Part shown: piece after piece, positions 7,845-15,709 of the stretch | Numbering within the stretch: the stretch's first letter is position 1 | Layout: each line of letters begins with the position of its first letter | Source of the DNA: Massilia sp. Leaf139 | Lineage (GTDB): Bacteria; Pseudomonadota; Gammaproteobacteria; Burkholderiales; Burkholderiaceae_D | Direction: 5' to 3' | NCBI RefSeq assembly: GCF_001424165.1 | Contig: NZ_LMOJ01000022.1 | Coordinates: forward strand, 533,111-597,110 | DNA length: 64,000 nt | Notes under the pieces: generated by a model | Told to the model about the DNA's origin: nothing | Database searches by the model: none | What the model saw: only the letters and a program-made list of their open reading frames with translations | Translations under genes and position numbers: made by a program

Positions 7845-10508
7845 ATGGCCGACGCCCTCAAGCTGTACAAATCCAAGCGCGATTTTTCGATCACGTCCGA
7901 GCCGGCCGAGGGCGGCGTACCCGGGAAGAACGCGCTCACTTTCGTGATCCAGAAGCATTGGGCCAGCCGCCTGCACTACGACTTCCGCCTCGAGCTCGAC
8001 GGCACCATGAAAAGCTGGGCCGTGCCGAAGGGCCCGAGCTACGACACCCACGACAAGCGCATGGCCGTCCACGTCGAGGATCACCCGATTTCCTATGCCG
8101 ATTTCGAAGGCACCATTCCTGAGAAGCAGTATGGCGCCGGCAAGGTCATCATCTGGGACAAGGGCACCTGGGCGCCCGAAGGCGATCCGCACGAGGGCTA
8201 CCGCAAGGGCAACCTGAAGTTCCGTTTGCACGGCCACAAAATGCACGGCAATTGGGTGCTGGTGCGCATGAAGGGACGCGGCAACGACAAGCAGGAACCC
8301 TGGCTCCTGATCAAGGAAAAGGGTGACTACGCGCGTCCGGCCGAGGAGTTCTCGGTGGTCGACGAGATGCCCGACAGCGTCAAGGCGCTGCCGATGCCGG
8401 GAACCGGAGACAAGGTGCAGGGCAAGGCGAAAGCGGAAGGGGCCGAGGCCACGGCCAAGGCGGGCGCCGCCGCCAAAACGAAGGCGGCGGCCAAGCCGGC
8501 CGCGAAATCGGCGCGCGCCGCCAAGGCCAAGGCGGACGCGGCCGCGGCGGGTGCCGCAGGCAAGGCGCGCGACGCCAGCCTGCCCGAAGGCGTGGTCGAG
8601 GCGCCGCCGCCGAAGGAATTCGCGCCGGAGCTGGCGACCCTGGTCGATGCTCCGCCCGCCAATCCGGAAGAATGGGTGTTCGAGGTCAAGTTCGACGGCT
8701 ACCGCATGCTCGCGCGCATCGAGAACGGCGAGGTGCGCCTCATCACCCGCAACAACAACGACTGGACGGACAAACTGCGTCCGCTGCGCGAGGAAATCGA
8801 ACGCATGGGCCTGCCGGACGGCTGGTACGACGGCGAGATCGTCGTCCACGATGCCAACGGGCGGCCGAACTTCGGCTTGCTGCAGCTGGCCTTCGACGGC
8901 AGCAACCGGGCCCAGATCGTCTACTTCATCTTCGATGCGCCTTATCTCGGCGGCTACGACCTGCGCAAGGTGGCGCTGGTCGAGCGCCGCGCGCTGCTCG
9001 AAGCCGCGCTGAACACGGCGAAGGCCTCCGAGCTCGTGCGCTTCTCGGCCGAGTTCGGCACAGACCCGGAAGGGCTAGTCGCTGCCGCCTGCAAGATCGG
9101 CCTGGAAGGCGTGATCGGCAAGCGGCGCGACTCGCACTATGTGTCGCGCCGCTCGCCGGCCTGGATCAAGCTGAAATGCGGGCAGCGCCAGGAATTCGTC
9201 ATCGTCGGCTATACCGACCCCAAGGGCTCGCGCAAGGGCGTCGGCTCGCTGCTGCTGGCCACACACGACAAGGAAGGCGTGCTGCGCTACGCCGGTAATG
9301 TCGGCAGCGGCTTCAATGCCGAGAGCCTGCGCGACATCACGGCCAAGCTGAAGGCGCTCGACACCGACGCCAGCCCCTTCCCGCCGCGCACGGTACCGGG
9401 CCGCAAGCACCACTGGGTCAGGCCGGAGCTGATCGCCGAAGTGAGCTTTTCCGAATGGACCGAGGCCGGCGCCGTGCGCCATCCGGTTTTCCAGGGCCTG
9501 CGCACCGACAAACCGGCAAGCGGCATCACGCGCGAGCTGCCGACACCCGTGAAGGAGATCGAGATGAGCGACGAGGACGAGGGCGCCAGCAGCAGCGAGG
9601 CGCCCGGCATGGTCGAGGGCACGCTGCCCGCGAACCTGAAGATCACCAACGGCGACCGCGTCGTCGACGAGAAGAGCGGCGCCACCAAGATGGACGTGAT
9701 CCGCTACTACGCCCTGGTCGGCAACCTGATGATGGAGCACCTGAAGGGGCGCCCGGTGTCGCTGGTACGCGCACCAGCCGGCATCAAGGGCGACCTGGTG
9801 TTCCAGAAGCACGCCGACATCAAGAAGCTGCCCGGCATGAAGCACATGGATCAGGCGCTCGACCCGGATCATCCGCCCATGCTGACGGTCGACAACCTCG
9901 CCGGCATCCTGTCGGCGGCGCAGTGGAATGCGCTCGAATTCCATACGCAGAACGCCTTTGGCAAATCCTACGACAAGCCCGACCGCATGGTGTTCGACCT
10001 CGATCCGGGCGAGGGCGTCGAGTTCGCGGCGATGCAGGAAGCGGGGCAGGTGATGCGCGCCTTCCTCGAGGAACTCGGCCTGCCGAGTTTTCTCAAGACC
10101 AGCGGCGGCAAGGGCCTGCACGTGGTGGTGCCGATCAAGGGCGGCAAGGACTGGGACACCGTGAAAGGCTTTTCGCAGGCGATCGTGACCCACCTGGCCA
10201 AGACCCTGCCGGATCGCTTCTCGGCCAAGAGCGGCGCCAAGAACCGGGTCGGCAAGATCTTCATCGACTACCTGCGCAACGGCCAGGGCGCGACCACGGT
10301 CAGCGCCTGGTCGGTGCGGGCCCGCCCAGGCCTGGGCATCTCGGTGCCGCTGGCCTGGGACGAACTGAAGACCCTGAAGTCGAGCGACCAGTGGAACGTC
10401 CAGAACGCGCACACGCGCCTCGACCAGGGCAACGATCCGTGGGAGGGGTACGACAAGGCGGCCAAGACCCTGACGGCGGCGATGAAGCAGCTGGGCTACA
10501 AGGGATAA
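7845..10508 (+). CDS. ligD: Multifunctional DNA ligase D (NHEJ)
   Basis: 887-residue bacterial non-homologous end-joining enzyme. Domain order is 3'-phosphoesterase (~20-185; HWASRLHYDFRLELDG), an Ala/Lys-rich linker (~190-250), an ATP-dependent ligase with catalytic Lys282 in EVKFDGYRML plus an OB fold (~265-560), and a primase-type polymerase (~600-885) with the DLDPGE metal-binding acidic motif. This is the PE-LIG-POL order known from Pseudomonas LigD. Start ATG 7845 has AGGAG six nt upstream; the open frame extends upstream without family sequence. The partner ku is at 13513-14562 on the other strand, about 3 kb away, so the two NHEJ genes are linked but not co-transcribed. Confidence 0.95.
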   Translation: MADALKLYKSKRDFSITSEPAEGGVPGKNALTFVIQKHWASRLHYDFRLELDGTMKSWAVPKGPSYDTHDKRMAVHVEDHPISYADFEGTIPEKQYGAGKVIIWDKGTWAPEGDPHEGYRKGNLKFRLHGHKMHGNWVLVRMKGRGNDKQEPWLLIKEKGDYARPAEEFSVVDEMPDSVKALPMPGTGDKVQGKAKAEGAEATAKAGAAAKTKAAAKPAAKSARAAKAKADAAAAGAAGKARDASLPEGVVEAPPPKEFAPELATLVDAPPANPEEWVFEVKFDGYRMLARIENGEVRLITRNNNDWTDKLRPLREEIERMGLPDGWYDGEIVVHDANGRPNFGLLQLAFDGSNRAQIVYFIFDAPYLGGYDLRKVALVERRALLEAALNTAKASELVRFSAEFGTDPEGLVAAACKIGLEGVIGKRRDSHYVSRRSPAWIKLKCGQRQEFVIVGYTDPKGSRKGVGSLLLATHDKEGVLRYAGNVGSGFNAESLRDITAKLKALDTDASPFPPRTVPGRKHHWVRPELIAEVSFSEWTEAGAVRHPVFQGLRTDKPASGITRELPTPVKEIEMSDEDEGASSSEAPGMVEGTLPANLKITNGDRVVDEKSGATKMDVIRYYALVGNLMMEHLKGRPVSLVRAPAGIKGDLVFQKHADIKKLPGMKHMDQALDPDHPPMLTVDNLAGILSAAQWNALEFHTQNAFGKSYDKPDRMVFDLDPGEGVEFAAMQEAGQVMRAFLEELGLPSFLKTSGGKGLHVVVPIKGGKDWDTVKGFSQAIVTHLAKTLPDRFSAKSGAKNRVGKIFIDYLRNGQGATTVSAWSVRARPGLGISVPLAWDELKTLKSSDQWNVQNAHTRLDQGNDPWEGYDKAAKTLTAAMKQLGYKG

Positions 10509-10538
10509 GGCGCCGACCATCTTCGACGGAGACAAGGA

Positions 10539-11147
10539 ATGCAGGAAAGCGATAGCGCCGGAATGGTCCGGCGCAGGCAGGTGTACATCGTGCACGGTTA
10601 CACGGCCGCACCGACGGATCACTGGTTCCCCTGGCTGAAGGAGCGCCTCGCGGCGGACGGCATCGGCGTCGACATCCTGCCGATGCCCGATCCGGACAAT
10701 CCTGTCCCGCAGGACTGGGATGCATTCCTCGACGAACGGATCGTGCGCCGCGACGCGGACACCTATCTCGTCGCGCACAGCCTCGGCTGCATCGGCGTCG
10801 TGCGCCACGCCCTGCAGGCGCGCGACGCCCGTTACGGCGGCATGCTGCTGGTCGCGGGCTTCATGGCGCCGGTGCCGGGACTGCCCGCGCTCGACGGCTT
10901 CAGCGCGGATCTGGGCCCGATCGGCGAGCTGCGCACGCGGGTGCGGCGCCGTACCGTCATCGCGTCGCGCGACGACGCGTCCGTGCCGTATGCGATGACG
11001 CAGGAGCTGGCCGCGCGGCTGGACGCCGACTTCGTCACGGTGGAGCGGGGCGGGCATTTTCTCGGGCGCGAAGGATTTACCGCCTTCCCGCTGGTCTACG
11101 AGCGCTTGGCGGCGATGATGGGCCTGGCGGTTGGGGAAGTGCGGTAA
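10539..11147 (+). CDS. RBBP9/YdeN-type alpha/beta serine hydrolase
   Basis: 202-residue small alpha/beta hydrolase. It has the family N terminus VYIVHGY, the nucleophile elbow AHSLG with Ser81, a late Asp region (SRDDASVPY) and a His near the C terminus (GGHFLG), forming a plausible catalytic triad. The substrate is unknown. It starts 30 nt after ligD stops, with GGAG seven nt before the ATG, and is probably co-transcribed with ligD. No repair role for this family is established. Confidence 0.82.
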   Translation: MQESDSAGMVRRRQVYIVHGYTAAPTDHWFPWLKERLAADGIGVDILPMPDPDNPVPQDWDAFLDERIVRRDADTYLVAHSLGCIGVVRHALQARDARYGGMLLVAGFMAPVPGLPALDGFSADLGPIGELRTRVRRRTVIASRDDASVPYAMTQELAARLDADFVTVERGGHFLGREGFTAFPLVYERLAAMMGLAVGEVR

Positions 11148-11204
11148 GCGGAATGCGGGCTGAGATGGGCTGTTGCCTGTGCCGTTATCGGTGTGTTTGG
11201 TCTG

Positions 11205-11379
11205 CGTGGGCACAGGGCGCCCACCCTACGGGGCCGCGCATCCCTCGACGATTTACGGACCCAGAATCGGCGTCGGCACGGGGCGCCCGGTGAAACCGTG
11301 GGCGATACCATTGGCATCGCCCACCCTACCGGAACCGCCGCGGGCCGCAATCCCGTAGGGTGGGCGCCCCGTGCCCACG
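11205..11379. repeat. REP-like inverted-repeat island
   Basis: A 28-bp element at 11205-11232 (CGTGGGCACAGGGCGCCCAC...) recurs in inverted orientation at 11352-11379 with a single mismatch. Between them lie a third partial copy (11271-11290) and a palindrome GTGGGCGAT/ATCGCCCAC (11298-11306 and 11316-11324). The unit is itself partly palindromic. It fills the gap between the convergent hydrolase and catalase genes. This is the layout of bacterial repetitive extragenic palindromes; related GTGGGC/CCCACCCTAC motifs recur near 17.2-17.4 kb. Confidence 0.75.
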
Positions 11380-11437
11380 CCGATTCAAGAAACCAATTAG
11401 GTATCGGACGAGGGCGCCCGACAGCCCGATCAGCGAC

Positions 11438-12913
11438 TCAATCCACCTTCCTCCCCAGCCGCGCCAGCGCCTCGCGCACCCCGCGCCCATACGCCGCATC
11501 TGCCTGGTCGAACTGCGCCAGCTGGCGCACCAGGATCTCCTCCGTCACCTGCGACAGCGGCGCCGCCAGGTTGTCGCACAGGATGCGGCGCTCTTCCGCC
11601 GACATCAGGCGGAACAGGTTGCCCGGCTGGGTGTAATCGTCTTCCTGGCCGCGGAAGTCGAAGCGTCCCGCATTGCCCTCCAGCGGCAGTTCGCGCTCGC
11701 CGTGTCCCATGCCGGTCGCGCCTCGGCCGGTCGCGTCGATGGTCGCGTAGTTGGGCGCAGCGCCGCCATTGGCGAAGGCCATGGCGCCGTCGCGCTGCTG
11801 GTTGTGGAAGGGGCAGCGCGGGGCGTTCACCGGCAGGTGCTGGTGGTTGGTGCCGACGCGGTAGAGCTGGGCGTCGTGGTAGGCGAACAGGCGGCCCTGC
11901 AGCATCTTGTCGGGCGAGTAGCCCATCCCCGGCACCACGTTCGCCGGCGAAAACGCGGCCTGCTCGACCTCCGCGTGGTAATTGAGCGGATTGCGGTTCA
12001 GTTCCAGCACGCCCACCGGCATGAGCGGGAAGTCCCCATGCGGCCAGACCTTGGTGAGGTCGAAGGGATTCCAGCCGGTGCGCGCTTCCCAGTCCGCCAG
12101 TTGCCGCGGCGTGGCCACCTGCACCTTCACGTCCCACTGCGGGAAGTCGCCGGCGGCGATCGCATTGAACAGGTCGCGCTGGGCGTGATCCGGATCGAGC
12201 CCGGCGATGCCCGTGGCTTCCGCGCTGCTCAGGTTGCGGATGCCCTGGCGCGTCTTGAAATGCCATTTCACGTAGACGCGCTCGCCGGCCGCGTCGATCA
12301 GGCTGTAGGTGTGGCTGCCGAAACCGTCCATGTGGCGGTAGCCGTCCGGGGTGCCGCGGCTGGAGAACAGGATCGTCACCTGGTGCAGGCTTTCCGGCGC
12401 GCGGCTCCAGAAGTCGAACATCATGTTGGCCGACTTCAGGTTGCTGTCCGGGAGGCGCTTCTGGGTGTGGATGAAGTCGGGGAACTTGATCGGATCCTTG
12501 ATGAAGAAGACCGGCGTGTTGTTACCGACCAGATCCCAGTTGCCTTCCTCGGTATAGAAGCGCAGCGCAAAGCCGCGCGGGTCGCGTTCGGTGTCGGCGC
12601 TGCCTTTCTCGCCGCCGACGGTGGAGAAGCGCAGGAAGGTCTCGGTGCGCTTGCCCACTTCGGAGAACAGTTTCGCCGTCGTGTAGCGGCTGATGTCGTG
12701 GGTGACGGTAAACGTGCCGTAGGCACCCGAGCCCTTGGCGTGGACGACGCGCTCGGGAATGCGCTCGCGGTTGAAATGCTGGAGCTTTTCGATCAGGTGG
12801 AAGTCCTGCAGCAGGAGCGGGCCGCGCGGGCCGGCGCTGAGCGAATTCTGGTTGTCGGCGACGGGAATGCCGGAAGCGGTGGTCATGCGGTGGTCGGTGC
12901 TGCTGCGGGTCAT
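11438..12913 (-). CDS. katA: Monofunctional heme catalase
   Basis: 491-residue catalase that converts hydrogen peroxide to water and oxygen. Distal-site residues are visible in ERVVHAKGSGAYG (His) and in the Asn-containing NNTPVFFIKDP stretch. The proximal heme-ligand Tyr is in RLFAYHDAQLYRVG. The size (about 490 aa, no C-terminal flavodoxin-like domain) fits the small-subunit clade. The start ATG has GAGGAG upstream. The gene is apparently monocistronic. No OxyR site could be identified with confidence upstream. Confidence 0.94.
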   Translation of the reverse strand: MTRSSTDHRMTTASGIPVADNQNSLSAGPRGPLLLQDFHLIEKLQHFNRERIPERVVHAKGSGAYGTFTVTHDISRYTTAKLFSEVGKRTETFLRFSTVGGEKGSADTERDPRGFALRFYTEEGNWDLVGNNTPVFFIKDPIKFPDFIHTQKRLPDSNLKSANMMFDFWSRAPESLHQVTILFSSRGTPDGYRHMDGFGSHTYSLIDAAGERVYVKWHFKTRQGIRNLSSAEATGIAGLDPDHAQRDLFNAIAAGDFPQWDVKVQVATPRQLADWEARTGWNPFDLTKVWPHGDFPLMPVGVLELNRNPLNYHAEVEQAAFSPANVVPGMGYSPDKMLQGRLFAYHDAQLYRVGTNHQHLPVNAPRCPFHNQQRDGAMAFANGGAAPNYATIDATGRGATGMGHGERELPLEGNAGRFDFRGQEDDYTQPGNLFRLMSAEERRILCDNLAAPLSQVTEEILVRQLAQFDQADAAYGRGVREALARLGRKVD

Positions 12914-13057
12914 GCTCTCTCCTCGTTGAACTGATTGAACTGATGAGGAGATCTTACTTACGGTTGAGCGAAAGATAAATTTGATTGATTTGATTGTAGC
13001 GATAGGAATTGCCTAAAGGCAGGCGCGTGACGAGACCGAGGGGGTGGAAAGGAGAAA

Positions 13058-13081
13058 GCGCCGCGGCTGGCGCCGCGGCGC
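13058..13081 (-). terminator. Hairpin after the 35-residue protein gene
   Basis: Perfect 10-bp stem GCGCCGCGGC/GCCGCGGCGC with a 4-nt loop, followed on the minus strand by a T-rich but interrupted tract (TTTCTCCTTT). It lies 8 nt after the stop at 13089, so it probably acts as a terminator. Confidence 0.6.
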
Positions 13082-13088
13082 AGGCACA

Positions 13089-13196
13089 TCAGTAGCCGCG
13101 GCCGCTGGTGGTGCCGTTATAGGTCTGCTTCGACATCTTCGCCTGGATTTTCTTCCAGATGAAACCTGCAATCGCCATCATGATCATCTTGCGCAT
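13089..13196 (-). CDS. 35-residue cationic small protein
   Basis: Short reading frame with a hydrophobic N-terminal half (MRKMIMMAIAGFIWKKIQAK), followed by a polar Lys/Tyr/Gly tail ending SGRGY. An almost ideal ribosome-binding site (AAGGAGG, 7 nt before ATG 13196) and a strong hairpin just after the stop support real expression. I do not recognise a family. It may be a membrane-associated stress peptide; catalase lies downstream and the Ku operon upstream, all on the same strand but in separate units. Confidence 0.6.
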   Translation of the reverse strand: MRKMIMMAIAGFIWKKIQAKMSKQTYNGTTSGRGY

Positions 13197-13269
13197 GGAA
13201 ACCTCCTTGTTGGTGGACGGCCGATGCCGTCCGGTTGAATGTCAGATTGGATGCTTCTATCACCAGGCC

Positions 13270-13509
13270 TCAGCTTGGCGATTCGTTCTTGAAAATGCCG
13301 CGGATGTTCATCGCCATCAGCGCCACCTGGAGCGAGATCAGCGCCCAGGCCTCGTCGTGCACGCCCCAGACGATCCACAGCAGGTTACTGAGGATGAACA
13401 TCCAGAAGCCGAAGACGCGCTTGCCCGCCTTTTTCGAACCGATCAGGAAGGCGGCGTACAGGCTGACCGCCATCGCGGGCCATTGGAGGAAGTCGAGAAA
13501 TTCATCCAT
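13270..13509 (-). CDS. Small three-helix membrane protein downstream of ku
   Basis: 79-residue hydrophobic protein with about three membrane segments (FLQWPAMAVSLYAAFLIG, VFGFWMFILSNLLWIVWGV and ALISLQVALMAMNIRGIF). The WxxYxxxI/SNxLWIxWGxxxxxxxxxxxxxxxxxxNxRG pattern resembles small conserved membrane proteins of unknown role. Its start lies 3 nt after the ku stop codon, so the two are almost surely translated from one mRNA. No function is assigned. Confidence 0.75.
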   Translation of the reverse strand: MDEFLDFLQWPAMAVSLYAAFLIGSKKAGKRVFGFWMFILSNLLWIVWGVHDEAWALISLQVALMAMNIRGIFKNESPS

Positions 13510-13512
13510 TCT

Positions 13513-14562
13513 TCACGCCGCCTTCTTGCGGCGAACGGGCGCCTTGCTTGCGGCCGCCGCCGCCTTCTTGGCGGCCGGTTTCTTCGCGGCGGTGCGTTTC
13601 GGCGCGGCCTTGGCGGCAACGGCCTCGCGGCTGGCCGTGGCCGTTTTGCGCGCGCGCGGCGCCGGCTCGTCGTCTTCGTCGTCCGCCTCCGGCTTGCGCG
13701 AACGCTTCGGCGGTGGCGGTTCGTCGTCGTCGTCGTCGTCCTCGTCGGCGGCGGCCGCCTTGCCGGGCTTCTTGCCCAGGCTGGCCTGCAACAGCGAGAC
13801 CAGATCGATCACATTGGTCGCCTTGACCGGCTTCTCGTCCTTGTCCGGCATGGTGATGGTCTTGGTCTGCTTGGCCTTGATCTTCTTCTCGATCATGGCC
13901 ATGACGTCTTCGCGGTAGGTGTCGTGGTACTGCTCGGGCTCCCAGTCCTCGCTCATGCCCTCGACCAGGGCCATCGCCATCTTCAGTTCCTTGTCGGTGA
14001 CGGCCGCGCCCTTGGCGTTTTTGGCCGGAATCTTGAGATCCGCGGGGTCGCGGATCTCGTCGGCATAGCGCAGCGTGTTCATGACGATGGTATTGCCCAC
14101 GCAATGCAGGGCCGCCAGGTGCTGCTTGACGCGGATGACGACGTGGGCGATGCCGATCTTGCCGACCTTTTTCAGGGTGTCGCGCAGCAGCGCATATACC
14201 TTGTCGCCGCCCTTGCCTGGCGCGAGGTAGTAGGGCTGGTCGTAGTAGAGCAGCGGCACGTCGCCGGCATCGACAAAGGCAAGGATGTCGATCGTCTGCG
14301 TCGCCTCGGGATTGGCGCGGCGCAAATCCTCGTCGGACAGCACGACGTATTCGCCGTCCGTGTACTCGTAGCCCTTGATGATGTCGTCCCAGCCGACTTC
14401 CTTCCCGGTGCTCTTGTTGTAGCGCTTGAACCCGATCGGGGAGAAGTCGCGGCGGTCGAGCATGTGCAGGTCGAGCCCGTTGTTGCTCGTGGCCGGATAC
14501 ATGTCGACCGGAATGTGCACCAGCCCGAAGCTGATCGCGCCCTTCCACAAGCTGCGTGCCAT
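13513..14562 (-). CDS. ku: Ku, DNA end-binding protein (NHEJ)
   Basis: 349-residue prokaryotic Ku. The conserved core at residues 1-~255 starts MARSLWKGAISFGLVHIPV and continues with YEYTDGEYVVLSDEDL. An extended tail follows: an acidic patch (DEDDDDDDE) and then a long Lys/Ala/Arg-rich stretch with AAKKPAAKKAA-type repeats to the end. Ku dimers thread onto broken DNA ends and recruit LigD; basic tails help retain Ku on DNA. The alternating acidic and basic tail is longer than in minimal Ku proteins. It sits 13 nt downstream of the SDR gene and 3 nt upstream of the membrane-protein gene in one operon. Confidence 0.95.
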   Translation of the reverse strand: MARSLWKGAISFGLVHIPVDMYPATSNNGLDLHMLDRRDFSPIGFKRYNKSTGKEVGWDDIIKGYEYTDGEYVVLSDEDLRRANPEATQTIDILAFVDAGDVPLLYYDQPYYLAPGKGGDKVYALLRDTLKKVGKIGIAHVVIRVKQHLAALHCVGNTIVMNTLRYADEIRDPADLKIPAKNAKGAAVTDKELKMAMALVEGMSEDWEPEQYHDTYREDVMAMIEKKIKAKQTKTITMPDKDEKPVKATNVIDLVSLLQASLGKKPGKAAAADEDDDDDDEPPPPKRSRKPEADDEDDEPAPRARKTATASREAVAAKAAPKRTAAKKPAAKKAAAAASKAPVRRKKAA

Positions 14563-14575
14563 GGCTGCGCCTCCC

Positions 14576-15541
14576 TTATTCGCCGACGCTGCCGGTCACC
14601 GGCAGCACGATACCCGTGATATAGCTCGAACAGGCGTTCGAGGCGAGGAAGACATAGGCCGGCGACAGCTCTTCGGGCTGGGCCGCGCGGCCGTAGGTGG
14701 TGCTCTCGCCGAAGTGGACGATCTTGTCCGGCGACTGGTCAGCCGGGTTGAGCGGCGTCCAGACCGGGCCCGGCGCCACGCAGTTCACGCGGATGCCCTT
14801 GTCGAGCAGGTTGGCCGCCAGCGACATGGTGAAGGCGTGGATCGCGCCTTTGGTCGACGAATAGTCGAGCAGCAGCTTGGAGCCCTTCAGGCCGGTGACC
14901 GAGCCGGTGTTGATGATCGAGGCGCCGCGCTTCATGTAGGGCAGGGCGGCCTTGGCCATGTGGAAGTAGCCGTAGATGTTGGTGCGCATCGTCTCGTCGA
15001 AGCGCTCCTCGGTGATGTCCATCAGCGAGTTGGCGTGCATCTGGAAGGCGGCGTTATTGACCAGCACGTCCAGGCGGCCCCATTGGCCGATTACGGCGTC
15101 GACCGCCTGCTGGCAGAAGTCCATGTCCTTGACGTCGCCGGCGATCGTCACGCAGCGCCGGCCCTCGGCCTCGATGCAACGCTGGGTCTCGGCGGCGTCC
15201 TCGTGCTCGTTCAGATAGAGGATGGCGACGTCGGCCCCTTCGCGCGCGAACAGCACCGCGACGGCGCGGCCGATGCCGGAGTCGCCGCCGGTGACGATCG
15301 CCACCTGGCCCTCGAGCTTGCCGCTGCCCTTGTAATTCTCCGCCATGAAGCGCGGCTTGACTTCCATCTGCGCCTCCAGGCCGGGCTTGGCCAGGTGCTG
15401 TTCCGGCATCGGCGGCACCGGCTGCTCGGCGCCGATCTGCACCGGCTTTTGCCCGTCTTCCTGCTTGCCGCTGGCGTCGATCTGATCCTGGCGATTCTGG
15501 ATCGCCTTCTGGTGGTTCGCTACATCGTCCTGGTTGGCCAT
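14576..15541 (-). CDS. SDR-family oxidoreductase, stress type (YghA/GSP39-like)
   Basis: 321-residue short-chain dehydrogenase. A hydrophilic Gln-rich N-terminal extension (~1-60) precedes the Rossmann fold with cofactor motif TGGDSGIGRAV, the NNAA structural motif and the catalytic Tyr/Lys in DYSSTKGA. The extension and sequence match the general-stress SDR group. Start ATG 15541 has GGAAG upstream; an in-frame ATG 21 nt earlier would put that ribosome-binding site inside the gene. First gene of the SDR-ku-membrane-protein operon, which hints that ku expression follows a stress promoter here. Confidence 0.87.
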   Translation of the reverse strand: MANQDDVANHQKAIQNRQDQIDASGKQEDGQKPVQIGAEQPVPPMPEQHLAKPGLEAQMEVKPRFMAENYKGSGKLEGQVAIVTGGDSGIGRAVAVLFAREGADVAILYLNEHEDAAETQRCIEAEGRRCVTIAGDVKDMDFCQQAVDAVIGQWGRLDVLVNNAAFQMHANSLMDITEERFDETMRTNIYGYFHMAKAALPYMKRGASIINTGSVTGLKGSKLLLDYSSTKGAIHAFTMSLAANLLDKGIRVNCVAPGPVWTPLNPADQSPDKIVHFGESTTYGRAAQPEELSPAYVFLASNACSSYITGIVLPVTGSVGE

Positions 15542-15666
15542 CGCACTTCCTTCTCTCGGCATGTTCGAAACCCGTTCAGTATCGGGCGCGCGCCGGGGGC
15601 GCGACGGTGCGCTCGCACACACAGGCGCGCACTTCACCTGTCCCGCGGACGCCGTTTGTGTCAAAA

Positions 15667-15699
15667 TTGGCATCGTTATGCAACAAATATGCATGCCAA
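15667..15699 (+). promoter_or_regulatory. Inverted repeat reaching the diguanylate-cyclase ribosome-binding site
   Basis: TTGGCAT (15667-15673) and ATGCCAA (15693-15699) are perfect inverted 7-mers 19 nt apart, with nested ATGCA/TGCAT. The right arm touches the AAGGAG ribosome-binding site of the ATG at 15710. It could be an operator or an mRNA hairpin. Confidence 0.4.
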
Positions 15700-15709
15700 G
15701 GAGAAAACC

